From JARYGU01 sp033795365 (GTDB lineage: Bacteria; Pseudomonadota; Alphaproteobacteria; Rhizobiales; Rhizobiaceae), in the NCBI GenBank assembly GCA_033795365.1, contig JARYGU010000001.1:310001-374000 (forward strand): a stretch of 64,000 nt of DNA, written 5' to 3'. Under the pieces are notes generated by a model, which searched no databases, was not told where the DNA came from, and saw only the letters and a list, made by a program, of their open reading frames with translations. Positions within the stretch are counted from its first letter, which is position 1, and each line of letters starts with the position of its first letter. Below, piece after piece: positions 54,651 through 63,764 of this stretch. The position numbers were made by a program, and so were the translations under genes.

Positions 54651-56206
54651 TGCCCGCAAATTCGGCGACACTCGGCATCGATATCGGGACATCGAGCTGC
54701 AAGGCGCTGCTGCTCGATGAAAGCGGCGCGGTGCTTGCGACCCATTCGGTCGCCTACGACGTCGCAGCCCCGCGGCCTGGATGGTCCGAGCAGGATCCGG
54801 AAAGCTGGGTGGCGGGTGCACGTGCGGCCATCTCGGGCCTGCTTGCCAAACGTCCGTCGGTGAAAATCTCCGCGATCGGGCTTTCCGGGCAGATGCATGG
54901 GCTGACCGCGCTGGACGAGGCCCACAAGGTTCTGCGTCCCGCAATCCTCTGGAATGACCAGCGCAATGCGGCCGAATGCGCCGAGATAACCGAAGCCGTC
55001 GGCGGCCTGCCGAGATTGCTTGCCGAAACCAACAACCGCATGCTGCCGGGCTATACGGGCGGCAAGATCCTCTGGATGCGCAAGCATGAGCCGGATCTCT
55101 TCCGCCGCATGCGCCACATCCTCAACCCCAAGGATTATCTGAGGCTTTGCCTGACCGGGGAGGCTGCAACGGAAGTTTCCGATGCGTCGGGAACGGGGCT
55201 CTTCGACGTCCGCCAGCGACGCTGGTCGAAAGCCGTGATCGATGCGATCGGGCTGGATGAACGCATGCTGCCGTCCTGCTATGAATCCGATGTCGTTTCC
55301 GGCCGGGTTTCGGCAGGTGCGGCAAGGCTTTTCGGGCTGGAGGAAGGCATTCCCGTCGTCGGAGGCGGCGGAGATTCCGTGATCCAGACGATCGGATCGG
55401 GCGTTATCGATCCGGGCGACCTGCAGACGACGATCGGAACCGCCGGAATTCTGGCGTGTGCACTCGATAAACCGCGCGACAACCCCGACGGCCGCCTCCA
55501 GGTATTTTGCAATGTCGCCGCCGACCGCTGGCACTGCATGGGCGTTTCGCTCAATGCCGGCGGGGCTCTTTCATGGCTGCGATCCGTGGCGCACGGCTTT
55601 GGAGACCTCTCCGAGGCGGGCTGGCACGATATCCCCTTCGAGCGCTTCATGGAGCGTGCCGCCGAAAGCCCGGCCGGAGCGCGCGGCCTGGTCTTCCTTC
55701 CGTATCTCAACGGCGAGCGCTGCCCCTATCCCGACCCGGAGGCGCGCGGTGCCTTTCTCGGCCTGACATCGAGACACAATGAAAGCGACATGATCCGCAG
55801 CGTTCTCGAAGGTGTGGTATTCGCGCTTCGCGACATCTTTTCGCTGATGGCCGAAGCGGGCATCGAGGCGCGCAGGCTTCGTGCCTCGGGAGGCGGCGCC
55901 GCGTCGGCGTTCTGGAGGCAGATACAGGCCGATATCTTCGGCTGCGATGTCGTGACCACCGAAGGAGCCGCCGAAGGCGGGGCGTTCGGCGCGGCGATCG
56001 TTGCCGGCGTAGGCACCGGCCTGTGGCCCGATGCCGCCGCCGCTGCTCGTGTTTGCAAGCCGGTTTCGCGCCAATCGCCTCAACCCGCGACGCAAGCCAT
56101 CTATGAACGCATGTTTGACACTTACAAGGAACTATATCCGCTGCTTAGAACAAGTTTCTCCAAGCTCTGCGACCCGATCTACGATGCCGAAGAGGTCGCA
56201 GCATGA
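54650..56206 (+). CDS. xylB: Xylulokinase (FGGY kinase)
   Basis: FGGY carbohydrate kinase of 518 aa. N-terminal GIDIGTSSCKALL phosphate loop, SGQMHGL sugar-contact block and ILWNDQRN are typical of D-xylulokinase. Converts D-xylulose to xylulose-5-phosphate for the pentose phosphate pathway. It overlaps the ALDH stop by 1 nt and the HAD gene by 4 nt. The adjacent polyol dehydrogenases would supply the ketose. Confidence 0.88.
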   Translation: MPANSATLGIDIGTSSCKALLLDESGAVLATHSVAYDVAAPRPGWSEQDPESWVAGARAAISGLLAKRPSVKISAIGLSGQMHGLTALDEAHKVLRPAILWNDQRNAAECAEITEAVGGLPRLLAETNNRMLPGYTGGKILWMRKHEPDLFRRMRHILNPKDYLRLCLTGEAATEVSDASGTGLFDVRQRRWSKAVIDAIGLDERMLPSCYESDVVSGRVSAGAARLFGLEEGIPVVGGGGDSVIQTIGSGVIDPGDLQTTIGTAGILACALDKPRDNPDGRLQVFCNVAADRWHCMGVSLNAGGALSWLRSVAHGFGDLSEAGWHDIPFERFMERAAESPAGARGLVFLPYLNGERCPYPDPEARGAFLGLTSRHNESDMIRSVLEGVVFALRDIFSLMAEAGIEARRLRASGGGAASAFWRQIQADIFGCDVVTTEGAAEGGAFGAAIVAGVGTGLWPDAAAAARVCKPVSRQSPQPATQAIYERMFDTYKELYPLLRTSFSKLCDPIYDAEEVAA

Positions 56207-56889
56207 CGTCGATCGCCCCTCCGATCCGCGCCATTGTATTCGACCTCGACGGCACGCTGATCGACAGCGCCCCCGATATAGCGGCAGCCGTCAACCGCTT
56301 TCTGACGGATCAGGGCTGGCGGGCGCTTGAGACCAACTACGTCGAACGCTTCATTGGCGATGGCCCGCGAAGTCTGCTTTTCCGAATTCTCGAGGAGCAG
56401 GGACTGCCGACGGACGATGCGTTCGTCGACCACGCCAAGACAGCCTATCTCAGGAATTATGCGGAAGCGCCGGCGACCCATACGCGCTTCTTCAGCCATG
56501 TCGTCGAGGATCTGCATCTCCTGCGATCGGCCGGGTTCCGTCTCGGCATCTGCACCAACAAACCCCACGAACTGACCTGGACGGTTCTGCGGATTCTCGG
56601 CATCGCCGAACTCTTCGACGTCGCGATCGGCGCGGACGCGGTCGAGAAGCGCAAACCCGACGCAGCCCATCTGCTCGCGGTGGTCAAGGCCATGGGACTT
56701 GAAAAGGACGAAATCGCCTATGTCGGGGATACGGATGTCGACAGCACCTGTGCCCGTAACGCAGGCGTGCGCTTCTTCGTGGTGAGCTGGGGTGGCGGCA
56801 TGCATGTGAAGGACGAGAATGCCACAAGGATTTCGCGCCTCGGCGAACTTGCCAGCTATCTGAAGGCACCCGCGGAAAAGGAATGCTGA
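56203..56889 (+). CDS. gph: HAD phosphatase, phosphoglycolate-phosphatase type
   Basis: HAD-superfamily phosphatase of 228 aa. Motif I FDLDGTLIDS (nucleophile Asp), motif II C-T-N-K, motif IV GDTDVD. Best matches the Gph group that hydrolyses 2-phosphoglycolate. Its place between a sugar kinase and the regulator suggests it removes a phosphorylated by-product, or acts on a pentose-derived phosphate; this is inference. 4-nt overlap with xylB. Confidence 0.82.
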   Translation: MTSIAPPIRAIVFDLDGTLIDSAPDIAAAVNRFLTDQGWRALETNYVERFIGDGPRSLLFRILEEQGLPTDDAFVDHAKTAYLRNYAEAPATHTRFFSHVVEDLHLLRSAGFRLGICTNKPHELTWTVLRILGIAELFDVAIGADAVEKRKPDAAHLLAVVKAMGLEKDEIAYVGDTDVDSTCARNAGVRFFVVSWGGGMHVKDENATRISRLGELASYLKAPAEKEC

Positions 56890-56890
56890 C

Positions 56891-57730
56891 GTGAGCGAAA
56901 GCCTTCTTCACCGCATAAAGCAGGAAATGGCGAGTATGGGCGCGGCGGAGCGGCGGGTGGCCGAGATCGTCAATGCCAGACCGAACGAAGTCATCCACAT
57001 GAGCATGGCGATCCTGGCGAAAGACAGCGATGTGAGCGATCCCACGATCATCCGCTTCTGCCGCCGCTTCGGCTTCGAGGGGTATCAGGATTTCAAGGTC
57101 AATCTGGCACAGAACCTGGTGCCGACCGCGCCTTTCCATTACGACAAGATAACCGCTGGCGACTCTATCGAGAACATCGTTCGCAAAACCTGCCAGAATT
57201 CGCTCAACGCCATCCAGCGGGCGCTGGAAGATCTCGCCCCGGCCCAGATCGAAACCGCGGCCCGCGCGATTCATGAGGCCAGCTGGACGGCGATCTACGC
57301 GACAGGCATATCCGAAGTGACGGCCATAGATGCCGAGCACAAGTTTCAGCGGCTAGGCCTTAGATGCTCGGCCATCATCGGCGAAAAGAAGCAGCGCACC
57401 CAGGCTGGATTTTCCCGGCCCGGCGAACTGGCCTTGATCTTTTCGCAATCCGGTGCCACGCGCCAGATGGTCGAGGTCGCCAGGACCACAAGGCAGGGCG
57501 GCGCGACGGTTCTCTCCATCACGGCCGGAGAAAGCCCGCTCGCATCCGTCAGCGACCACGTCATCGCCGTTACGCCTTACGACCATACCGAACTGCTGAC
57601 GCCGCTCGCTTCTCGCCTCAACCACCACCTCGTCGTCAACATGCTCGTGACGGCAATCGCCGTGATGACGGGCAACGAATTCCCGGATCAGCTGCCCGCG
57701 CTCGATTCCTGGCTGACCGAAAAGCTTTAG
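56891..57730 (+). CDS. MurR/RpiR-family regulator (pentose regulon)
   Basis: Regulator of 279 aa starting at GTG 56891, 1 nt after the phosphatase stop, with AAGGAA upstream. N-terminal HTH_6 (residues about 1-77; SDVSDPTIIRFCRRFGFEG) and a C-terminal SIS sugar-phosphate isomerase domain (about 120-260; ATGISEVTAIDAEHKFQRLG). Embedded in the operon and followed by rpiA, it is the best candidate to bind the four TAGTWWWRCTA elements of this locus, with a pentose phosphate as inducer. Confidence 0.9.
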   Translation: MSESLLHRIKQEMASMGAAERRVAEIVNARPNEVIHMSMAILAKDSDVSDPTIIRFCRRFGFEGYQDFKVNLAQNLVPTAPFHYDKITAGDSIENIVRKTCQNSLNAIQRALEDLAPAQIETAARAIHEASWTAIYATGISEVTAIDAEHKFQRLGLRCSAIIGEKKQRTQAGFSRPGELALIFSQSGATRQMVEVARTTRQGGATVLSITAGESPLASVSDHVIAVTPYDHTELLTPLASRLNHHLVVNMLVTAIAVMTGNEFPDQLPALDSWLTEKL

Positions 57731-57825
57731 CCCGGCCCCACACCCGGCCCTCAGTCGAAGCATCGGTTTCGCAGCCGCAGCCGGGTTCGATCCGCAATGA
57801 AATTTCGTATCACGGAGGATATCAC

Positions 57826-58530
57826 ATGCTTTCCCAAGATGAAGCCAAGAGGCTCGCCGGCGTCAAGGCGATCGAGGAGTTCGTACGCGACGGCATGAAG
57901 CTCGGCCTCGGCTCCGGAACGACATCGCACCTCTTCGTGCGCGAGCTCGGCAAGAGAGTTGCCGGGGGGATGAAGCTCACCTGCACCACGACATCCAACA
58001 GCACAACCGCCGTAGCGCGCGAAGTCGGCATAGAACTCACGGACATCAACGATATTGGTGAGCTCGACCTTACCATCGACGGACCGGACGAAATCGACCA
58101 CGAATTCCGGATGATAAAAGGCGGCGGCGCTTGCCTTCTCTGGGAAAAGATCGTCGCCCACGCGTCCAAGCGGATGATCACCATCTGCGACGAAAGCAAG
58201 ATCGTGGATCGGCTCGGGCGCTTTCCCCTGCCGGTCGAAGTCGTCCAGTACGCATGGAAACAGACGGAGCGCGCTATCGGGCGGACGCTCGGCAATCACG
58301 GCGTCGGAAGAATAGAGATGACGCGCCGGATGAGGGATGGAACACCCGTCATTACGGACAGCGGCAATTTCATCATCGATTGCCACTGCGGCAGCATCGG
58401 TGATCCGGAAGGCCTGGAACTTGAGCTTAACCGGATTCCCGGCGTCGTGGAAAACGGCCTCTTCACTCGCGAATCCGCCGGGATGGTGGTCGGATGCTTC
58501 GACGGCAATGCCTACGTCAAGTTTAGGTAG
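57826..58530 (+). CDS. rpiA: Ribose-5-phosphate isomerase A
   Basis: RpiA of 234 aa, interconverting ribose-5-phosphate and ribulose-5-phosphate. Motifs GLGSGTTSHLFV, TIDGPDEID and KGGGACLLWEKI form the phosphate and substrate site. ATG 57826 has a strong GGAGG site. Probably a catabolic copy in addition to a housekeeping one. The stop codon TAG forms the first three bases of a predicted operator (58528-58538). Confidence 0.93.
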   Translation: MLSQDEAKRLAGVKAIEEFVRDGMKLGLGSGTTSHLFVRELGKRVAGGMKLTCTTTSNSTTAVAREVGIELTDINDIGELDLTIDGPDEIDHEFRMIKGGGACLLWEKIVAHASKRMITICDESKIVDRLGRFPLPVEVVQYAWKQTERAIGRTLGNHGVGRIEMTRRMRDGTPVITDSGNFIIDCHCGSIGDPEGLELELNRIPGVVENGLFTRESAGMVVGCFDGNAYVKFR

Positions 58531-58538
58531 TATAACTA
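58528..58538. promoter_or_regulatory. RpiR-type operator overlapping the rpiA stop
   Basis: TAGTATAACTA matches the TAGTWWWRCTA consensus of this locus. It lies 250 bp from the next copy (58778), opposite ends of the same intergenic region, so the two could be bridged by a DNA loop. Confidence 0.55.
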
Positions 58539-58741
58539 TATAGCATGCGAAAAGCTAGTTTTCTCACGCGAGTAGACGCTTTTTCGAGTGCATCGCTATT
58601 TATGACCTCGGATAGGCGCCAATGGCGCCCCGATGCGGAAGCAGCGCCTGTATTGCAGAGTTTTCGCGATAGTCCGGCAATGAAGCATTCCCGTCGGCGC
58701 AAAAGATGCAGTGACGCTGGCCGTCGAAGCCAATTGAAGGC

Positions 58742-58788
58742 TTGACAAACTTGCGGGAGCCATGTTGTAAATCTACATAGTAAAACTA
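58742..58788 (+). promoter_or_regulatory. Promoter and operator of the second sugar ABC operon
   Basis: A perfect TTGACA (58742-58747), a 17-nt spacer and a weak -10 TTGTAA (58765-58770), then operator TAGTAAAACTA (58778-58788), which would cover the start site. The binding-protein ATG is at 58817. Confidence 0.65.
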
Positions 58789-58816
58789 CAAAGGTGGTTT
58801 CGGGAGGAGAAACAAG

Positions 58817-59902
58817 ATGACCAAGAAACTGGAAATAAGCCGTCGTTCGCTGCTGCAGGCCGGAGCGGCGTTAGGTGCAGCGACCCTGCTCTCGCCGGCC
58901 GCGGTCCGGGCGCAGGATCGCGTGTTCGTCCCCTTCAGCAACAAGAGCCTCGACTATTATTTCTTCGTGACGCAAGAAGAAGCCGTCAAGCGGGCGGTCG
59001 AGGGCCGCAAGTGGCAATTTCAAGCCACCAACGCCAATTTCGACAATACCCGCCAGCTCGAGCAGTGGCAGAGTCTGCTGCTGAGCCAGCCCTCCGCGAT
59101 CATCTGCGATCCGATCGACAGCCAGGCGATCGCAAGCGTGATCGGCCGTTACAACCAGCGACAGGTTCCCGTCGGCATCATCGATACGCCGGCAGACGGC
59201 GGCGAAGTGGCGATCACCGTCAGTTTCGACAACTACCAGGGCGGCGTCATGGCCGCGGCCGAGATCGTCAAGCGGCTGGAGAAGAAACATGGCAGCGCCA
59301 AGGGAACCGTCCTGAACTGCTTCGGCGCGCTGCAGAGCGTTGCCTGGCGCCTGCGCAAGGAAGGATTCGAAGCGGAGATGGCGAAGTACCCGGAAATCAA
59401 GCTGTTGAGCCGCCCGACGGAAGGCCAGCTCGAGACCATGCTGTCCGTTACGCTTTCGACACTTTCCGAATACCCGGACCTCGATGCCGTCCACGCTCCG
59501 AGCGACTCGCCTTCCCGCGGTATTGCGACCGCTCTCCAGCAGCGCGGCCGCTGGAAGAAAGTCGGCGAGGAAGGCCACGTCATCTTCATCAATATCGACG
59601 GCGAGCCGATCGCGTTGCAATGGATCAACGAAGGCTACATGGATGCCTGCATTTCGCAGGACCCGATCGCATATGCGCAAATCGCAGTGGAAATGATCGA
59701 GAAGCATTCGATGAAAGGCGAAGCGGTTCCGCTCGGGCCTTACGAGAACAAGGACTACTTCTGGGAAAAGGGTGAGATCGTTCAGTCCAAGACCGGTCCG
59801 GCGCTGGTTATTCCGCCCTTCGTCATCGATCAGGACAACGCGAAGGATCCCCGGCAATGGGGCAATATAGCCGAAAGGGACTGGGGTCTCGCTTATAAAT
59901 AA
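58817..59902 (+). CDS. Sugar ABC binding protein with Tat-like signal
   Basis: Periplasmic sugar-binding protein of 361 aa (ribose-type, LacI-like fold). The leader MTKKLEISRRSLLQAG carries a twin-arginine S-R-R-x-L-L followed by a mild hydrophobic stretch and A-V-R-A-Q cleavage site, pointing to Tat export of a pre-folded protein, unlike the Sec-type leader of the other binding protein at 9696. First gene of the ABC operon under the 58742 promoter; its probable ligand is a pentose or pentitol. Confidence 0.88.
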   Translation: MTKKLEISRRSLLQAGAALGAATLLSPAAVRAQDRVFVPFSNKSLDYYFFVTQEEAVKRAVEGRKWQFQATNANFDNTRQLEQWQSLLLSQPSAIICDPIDSQAIASVIGRYNQRQVPVGIIDTPADGGEVAITVSFDNYQGGVMAAAEIVKRLEKKHGSAKGTVLNCFGALQSVAWRLRKEGFEAEMAKYPEIKLLSRPTEGQLETMLSVTLSTLSEYPDLDAVHAPSDSPSRGIATALQQRGRWKKVGEEGHVIFINIDGEPIALQWINEGYMDACISQDPIAYAQIAVEMIEKHSMKGEAVPLGPYENKDYFWEKGEIVQSKTGPALVIPPFVIDQDNAKDPRQWGNIAERDWGLAYK

Positions 59903-59997
59903 GCGGTCCCGTCCTTTATCAGGATAGCGTGCGGGCGACCTCGGCGGTGGCCCGCAGGTCCGCTCCTGGCGACAGCCGCAGACAGGGAGAGAGGCAG

Positions 59998-61518
59998 TTG
60001 ATCGAGCAAGCAGCCGCAGAGATAGCGCCCGCGCAGCATGACGATGTGCTGCGCGTCGAAGGCCTTTCGAAATCTTACGGCCGTTTTGCGGCTCTCAAGG
60101 ATGTATCCCTTACCGTCCGCCGCGGGACGATTCACGGCCTTCTCGGCGAAAACGGCGCGGGCAAAAGCACCCTCGTAGGATTGATTTCCGGCCAACGCCA
60201 GCCGACCGGCGGCCGGATCCTGCTCAACGGCATGCAGGTTCAGGGCCACGACGTCAAGCAGATGGAGAAGGCCGGCGTTTTCCTGGTGACGCAGGAGCCC
60301 ATGATCGTCGACCATATGACCGCGGCGGAAAACCTTCTTCTCGGCATCTGGCCGCACCGGCGCGGCTTCATCGACTGGAACGCGATAAAGAGCGATGCGA
60401 CACGCATGCTAGAGGGAACGGAAATCGATCCGGGCGCGCTGGCGGGAAAGCTCGACGCCGTATCGCGCCGCAAGCTCAACATTCTCCGTGCAATGTTCAG
60501 CGGCGGGAAAATCATCATCCTGGACGAGCCGACCACATCGCTCAATGTCGATGCGCGCCGGCAATTGTTCGATTTCATGCGGCGCCTGAGAGGCGACGGC
60601 GTCACTTTCATCTTCATCTCGCACTACAACGACGAAATTCTTGAAATCTGCGATGCGGTCAGCGTCCTGCGCGACGGACAATTGGCCGGCAATTCAGATC
60701 GCGTATCGGAGATGACCTCGGATCAGCTTTCCGAACTCGTACTCGGCCGCGGCTTGTCGCTCTTCCAGCGCGAGCGGACGGAATTCGCCGACGATGCATC
60801 GGGGTTCCTCTTCAGCGATGTACGCGGACGCAATGTCAACATCGGCGAGTTCCGGATTTCCGCAGGCGAGATCGTCGGTTTCGCCGGGCTTCCCGGTTCG
60901 GGTGCGAAGGAGCTCGCCCGCAGCCTCTTCGGCCTGCATGCGACGAGGCATGGAAGGATGCAGGCTGCCGGAGAAGCCGCGACGGCTCTGCCGCGCAATC
61001 CGAGCGAGGCCTATCGCAAGGGCATCGCCTTTCTTTCCGACGACCGCCGTAGGGACGGGCTGATCGGCCATCTTTCCATCGGCCAGAACATGTCCTTGTC
61101 TTCTCTTTTCGCGCTTTCAAGACGCGGCTTCATTGATCGCCGCGCCGAGGACAGCATCATTCACCGTTATTTTTCCGGAATGGGTGTCAAAGCCGCCAGT
61201 CCAGACGTTCCGATCGACACGTTGAGCGGCGGAAACCAGCAGAAGGTTTGCCTCGGCCGCGTCATGGCCACAGACCCCCGGATATTGATCCTCGACGAAC
61301 CCACGCGCGGCATCGATGTCGGCGTGAAGCAGGACGTGCACCGAATCATCGACAGGCTCAGCCGCGAAGGCGTGGCCGTGATCGTGGTCACCACCGATTC
61401 CGACGAGATGATCCGGCTGGTCGATCGCGTCTGCATATTCGCGGGCGGCAGAATAGAACGCGAGCTTCGCGGCGATCAGATCACCAAAGAACGGCTGCGC
61501 GAAATCGGCGGCGAATGA
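59998..61518 (+). CDS. Sugar ABC transporter ATPase (two NBDs)
   Basis: RbsA-type tandem ATPase of 506 aa. I start at TTG 59998 because GGGAGAG sits just upstream; a GTG at 59929 is the alternative. First NBD: GENGAGKST and IIILDEPTTSL, but the expected LSGGQ signature region is weak (DAVSRRKLNILRAM). Second NBD: degenerate Walker A (GLPGSGAKELA), intact LSGGNQQKV and LILDEPTRGIDVG. Powers uptake with the downstream permease. Confidence 0.9.
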   Translation: MIEQAAAEIAPAQHDDVLRVEGLSKSYGRFAALKDVSLTVRRGTIHGLLGENGAGKSTLVGLISGQRQPTGGRILLNGMQVQGHDVKQMEKAGVFLVTQEPMIVDHMTAAENLLLGIWPHRRGFIDWNAIKSDATRMLEGTEIDPGALAGKLDAVSRRKLNILRAMFSGGKIIILDEPTTSLNVDARRQLFDFMRRLRGDGVTFIFISHYNDEILEICDAVSVLRDGQLAGNSDRVSEMTSDQLSELVLGRGLSLFQRERTEFADDASGFLFSDVRGRNVNIGEFRISAGEIVGFAGLPGSGAKELARSLFGLHATRHGRMQAAGEAATALPRNPSEAYRKGIAFLSDDRRRDGLIGHLSIGQNMSLSSLFALSRRGFIDRRAEDSIIHRYFSGMGVKAASPDVPIDTLSGGNQQKVCLGRVMATDPRILILDEPTRGIDVGVKQDVHRIIDRLSREGVAVIVVTTDSDEMIRLVDRVCIFAGGRIERELRGDQITKERLREIGGE

Positions 61519-61571
61519 GAAAATCGGGCGGCCCCTCGGAGCACCGCAAACGCCCGTACAGGGAGTTGGAG

Positions 61572-62573
61572 ATGAGCGAAATGTCCATGAAGCTGGAGCA
61601 GGCGTCGTCGGGGGCGCGAACCGGTATATCAGGCCGGGCTATTCTGGGATGGCTCCTGCACAACGTCGTCTGGATCTGGCTGGTGATGCTGGTCGTGATC
61701 TTCGGACTGTTCAATCCATTCTTCTTCACCATCTTCAATCTCCAGAACATTCTCGTCCAGGCGACCGTTCTTGGAATGCTCGCCGTTGCGGTCTCACTGC
61801 CGCTGCTCGTTGCCGAGATAGATCTTTCCATTCCCGCCAATCTCGGTTTTTCCTCTGCCGTCGGGGCTCTTGCCACCGTTGAATACGGCATGCCCTGGTG
61901 GCTGGGCATGGCGACAGGCGTCGGTGTGTCGACGCTTATCGGCTTCTTCAACGGGCTCTGCATTACACGCCTGCGCATGGTCTCGCTTATCCAGACGCTT
62001 TCCATGATGATCATCCTGCAAGGTGCCCTTCTTGCCCTTACACAGGGCAAGACGATCACCAGTCTTTCCGAGGGCTATACCTGGATCGGCCAAGCAGCGA
62101 TCGACGGCTGGCCGATCATGCCGCTCGTTTTCCTTCTGACCTTGGTTGCGATGGCGATCCTTCTGCGCAGAACGGTACTCGGCCGCAGCATCTATGCGGT
62201 GGGAGGCAATGCGCTGGCGGCCAATTCGGCTGGCATCCGCGTCGACCGTATAAAGATCGCCGCCTATACAATTGCCGGTTTCCTGGCCGGCGTCGGCGGC
62301 TATCTACTCGCATCCTGGCAGATGGCCATCACCTCCAGCCAGGGGGAAAGCTTCCTGCTCTACGCCATCGCCGCACCCATCATCGGTGGGGTAAGCGTCT
62401 TCGGCGGCCGGGGCAATGTCATCGGTGTGCTCGGCGGGGTCATGCTGCTCACCGTCATCCAGGTCGGGCTCGCCATCATCGCAGTGCCCTCCTTCTATGT
62501 CGGCATGATCGGTGGCTTCATGATCTTCATCGCCGTCGCCATCGATGCAATACGCGTACGGTATTTCAGCTAA
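61572..62573 (+). CDS. Sugar ABC transporter permease
   Basis: Ribose-type permease of 333 aa (BPD_transp_2), normal length. LLVAEIDLSIPANLGF corresponds to the family's G-G-I-D-L-S-V-G motif, and GGVSVFGGRGNVIG to the coupling region. ATG 61572 follows GGGAG. Last gene of the rightward regulon; only one permease gene is present, so a homodimer is expected. Confidence 0.9.
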   Translation: MSEMSMKLEQASSGARTGISGRAILGWLLHNVVWIWLVMLVVIFGLFNPFFFTIFNLQNILVQATVLGMLAVAVSLPLLVAEIDLSIPANLGFSSAVGALATVEYGMPWWLGMATGVGVSTLIGFFNGLCITRLRMVSLIQTLSMMIILQGALLALTQGKTITSLSEGYTWIGQAAIDGWPIMPLVFLLTLVAMAILLRRTVLGRSIYAVGGNALAANSAGIRVDRIKIAAYTIAGFLAGVGGYLLASWQMAITSSQGESFLLYAIAAPIIGGVSVFGGRGNVIGVLGGVMLLTVIQVGLAIIAVPSFYVGMIGGFMIFIAVAIDAIRVRYFS

Positions 62574-62648
62574 GGACAAGATCCTCCGCCGTCGCGCAGG
62601 CCGCCTTTCCGATCCGGCGCGAGCTTCCGTTCCATCGTTCGGGGAGCG

Positions 62649-63764
62649 TCAGGCGTCCACGGGTACGCGGCCGATACGGCGGTACTGGAAGTCGTCCGCT
62701 TTGGCGGAACGGACGGTCGCAGCCTCCTCGATAAGCTCGGCCATACGGGCATGAAGAGGCGACTTGATGCAGGCGGGATCGGTCGCGGCGGCATTCCCGG
62801 CGATCGCCATAGCCTGGCAGCGACAGCCGCCCCAGTCGATCTCCTGGCGCTCGCAGCTCCGGCAGGGTTCGAGCATCCAGTCCGTTCCGCGAAATGCATT
62901 GAAAGCAGGCGAGTCACGCCAGATGTCCGTAAGGGTCCAGTCCCCGAAACGCTCGAAGCTGAGCGAGGGAATGCTGCCGGCGGCATGGCACGGCAGCACG
63001 GTCCCGTCCGGCGCCACCATGAAAGCGTCCCTTGCCCAGCCCCCCATGCAGGGCTTCGGGTAGATCGCGAAATAGTCCGGCGCCACGAAATCGATCGTCA
63101 TGATGCCGTGCAGGCGCTCCTGCGCAGCCTCGACAATCTCGACCTGACGTTCGACCGCCTCCCGGTCGGGCATCAGGACATTCCGGTTGAGCAACGCCCA
63201 TCCCGCATATTGCACATTCGCGATCTCCAGCCGTTCCGCACCGAGCGACAGCGCAAGATCTATGAAGGCCGGCACCTCATCGATATTGTGCCGGTGGATC
63301 GGGGCGTTGATGGTGAGGGGCAGTCCGGCTTCGCGAACCTGGCGTGCCGTTTCGACCTTCTTTTCATGTGCACCGCGATGATTGCCGATCTTTTCCGTCG
63401 TTACGGCGCGCGCGCCCTGGAAGCTGAGCTGGACATGGTCAAGCCCAGCCTCGCGCAGCGCCGGTATGCGCCCATCAGCAATTCCCACCCCTGCCGTGAT
63501 GAGATTGGTGTAGACGCCGCGTTCGGCGAGACAGTGGACGAGTTCTTCCAGATCGGACCGCAGCGTCGGTTCGCCGCCGGACAGGTGGATCTGCAATATG
63601 CCGAGATCCGCCGCCTCCTCGAAGAGGGCGATCCATTGTTCGGTAGAAAGTTCACGATTGGCCTTCATGAGCTCGAGCGGATTGGAGCAATAGGCGCATT
63701 GCAGCGGACAGCGATGCGTAAGCTCCGCCAGCATGCCAATCGGGGGCAGGACTGCTTCATTCAT
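62649..63764 (-). CDS. pqqE: PqqE, radical SAM enzyme of PQQ biosynthesis
   Basis: Radical SAM enzyme of 371 aa that makes the Glu-Tyr carbon cross-link in the PqqA precursor peptide. The 4Fe-4S motif is C-P-L-Q-C-A-Y-C near residue 20; the C-terminal SPASM cysteines follow (CMGGW, CHAAG, CRSCERQ, GGCRC). Start ATG 63764 overlaps the pqqD stop by 4 nt (ATGA), the usual pqqD-pqqE coupling. Confidence 0.93.
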   Translation of the reverse strand: MNEAVLPPIGMLAELTHRCPLQCAYCSNPLELMKANRELSTEQWIALFEEAADLGILQIHLSGGEPTLRSDLEELVHCLAERGVYTNLITAGVGIADGRIPALREAGLDHVQLSFQGARAVTTEKIGNHRGAHEKKVETARQVREAGLPLTINAPIHRHNIDEVPAFIDLALSLGAERLEIANVQYAGWALLNRNVLMPDREAVERQVEIVEAAQERLHGIMTIDFVAPDYFAIYPKPCMGGWARDAFMVAPDGTVLPCHAAGSIPSLSFERFGDWTLTDIWRDSPAFNAFRGTDWMLEPCRSCERQEIDWGGCRCQAMAIAGNAAATDPACIKSPLHARMAELIEEAATVRSAKADDFQYRRIGRVPVDA

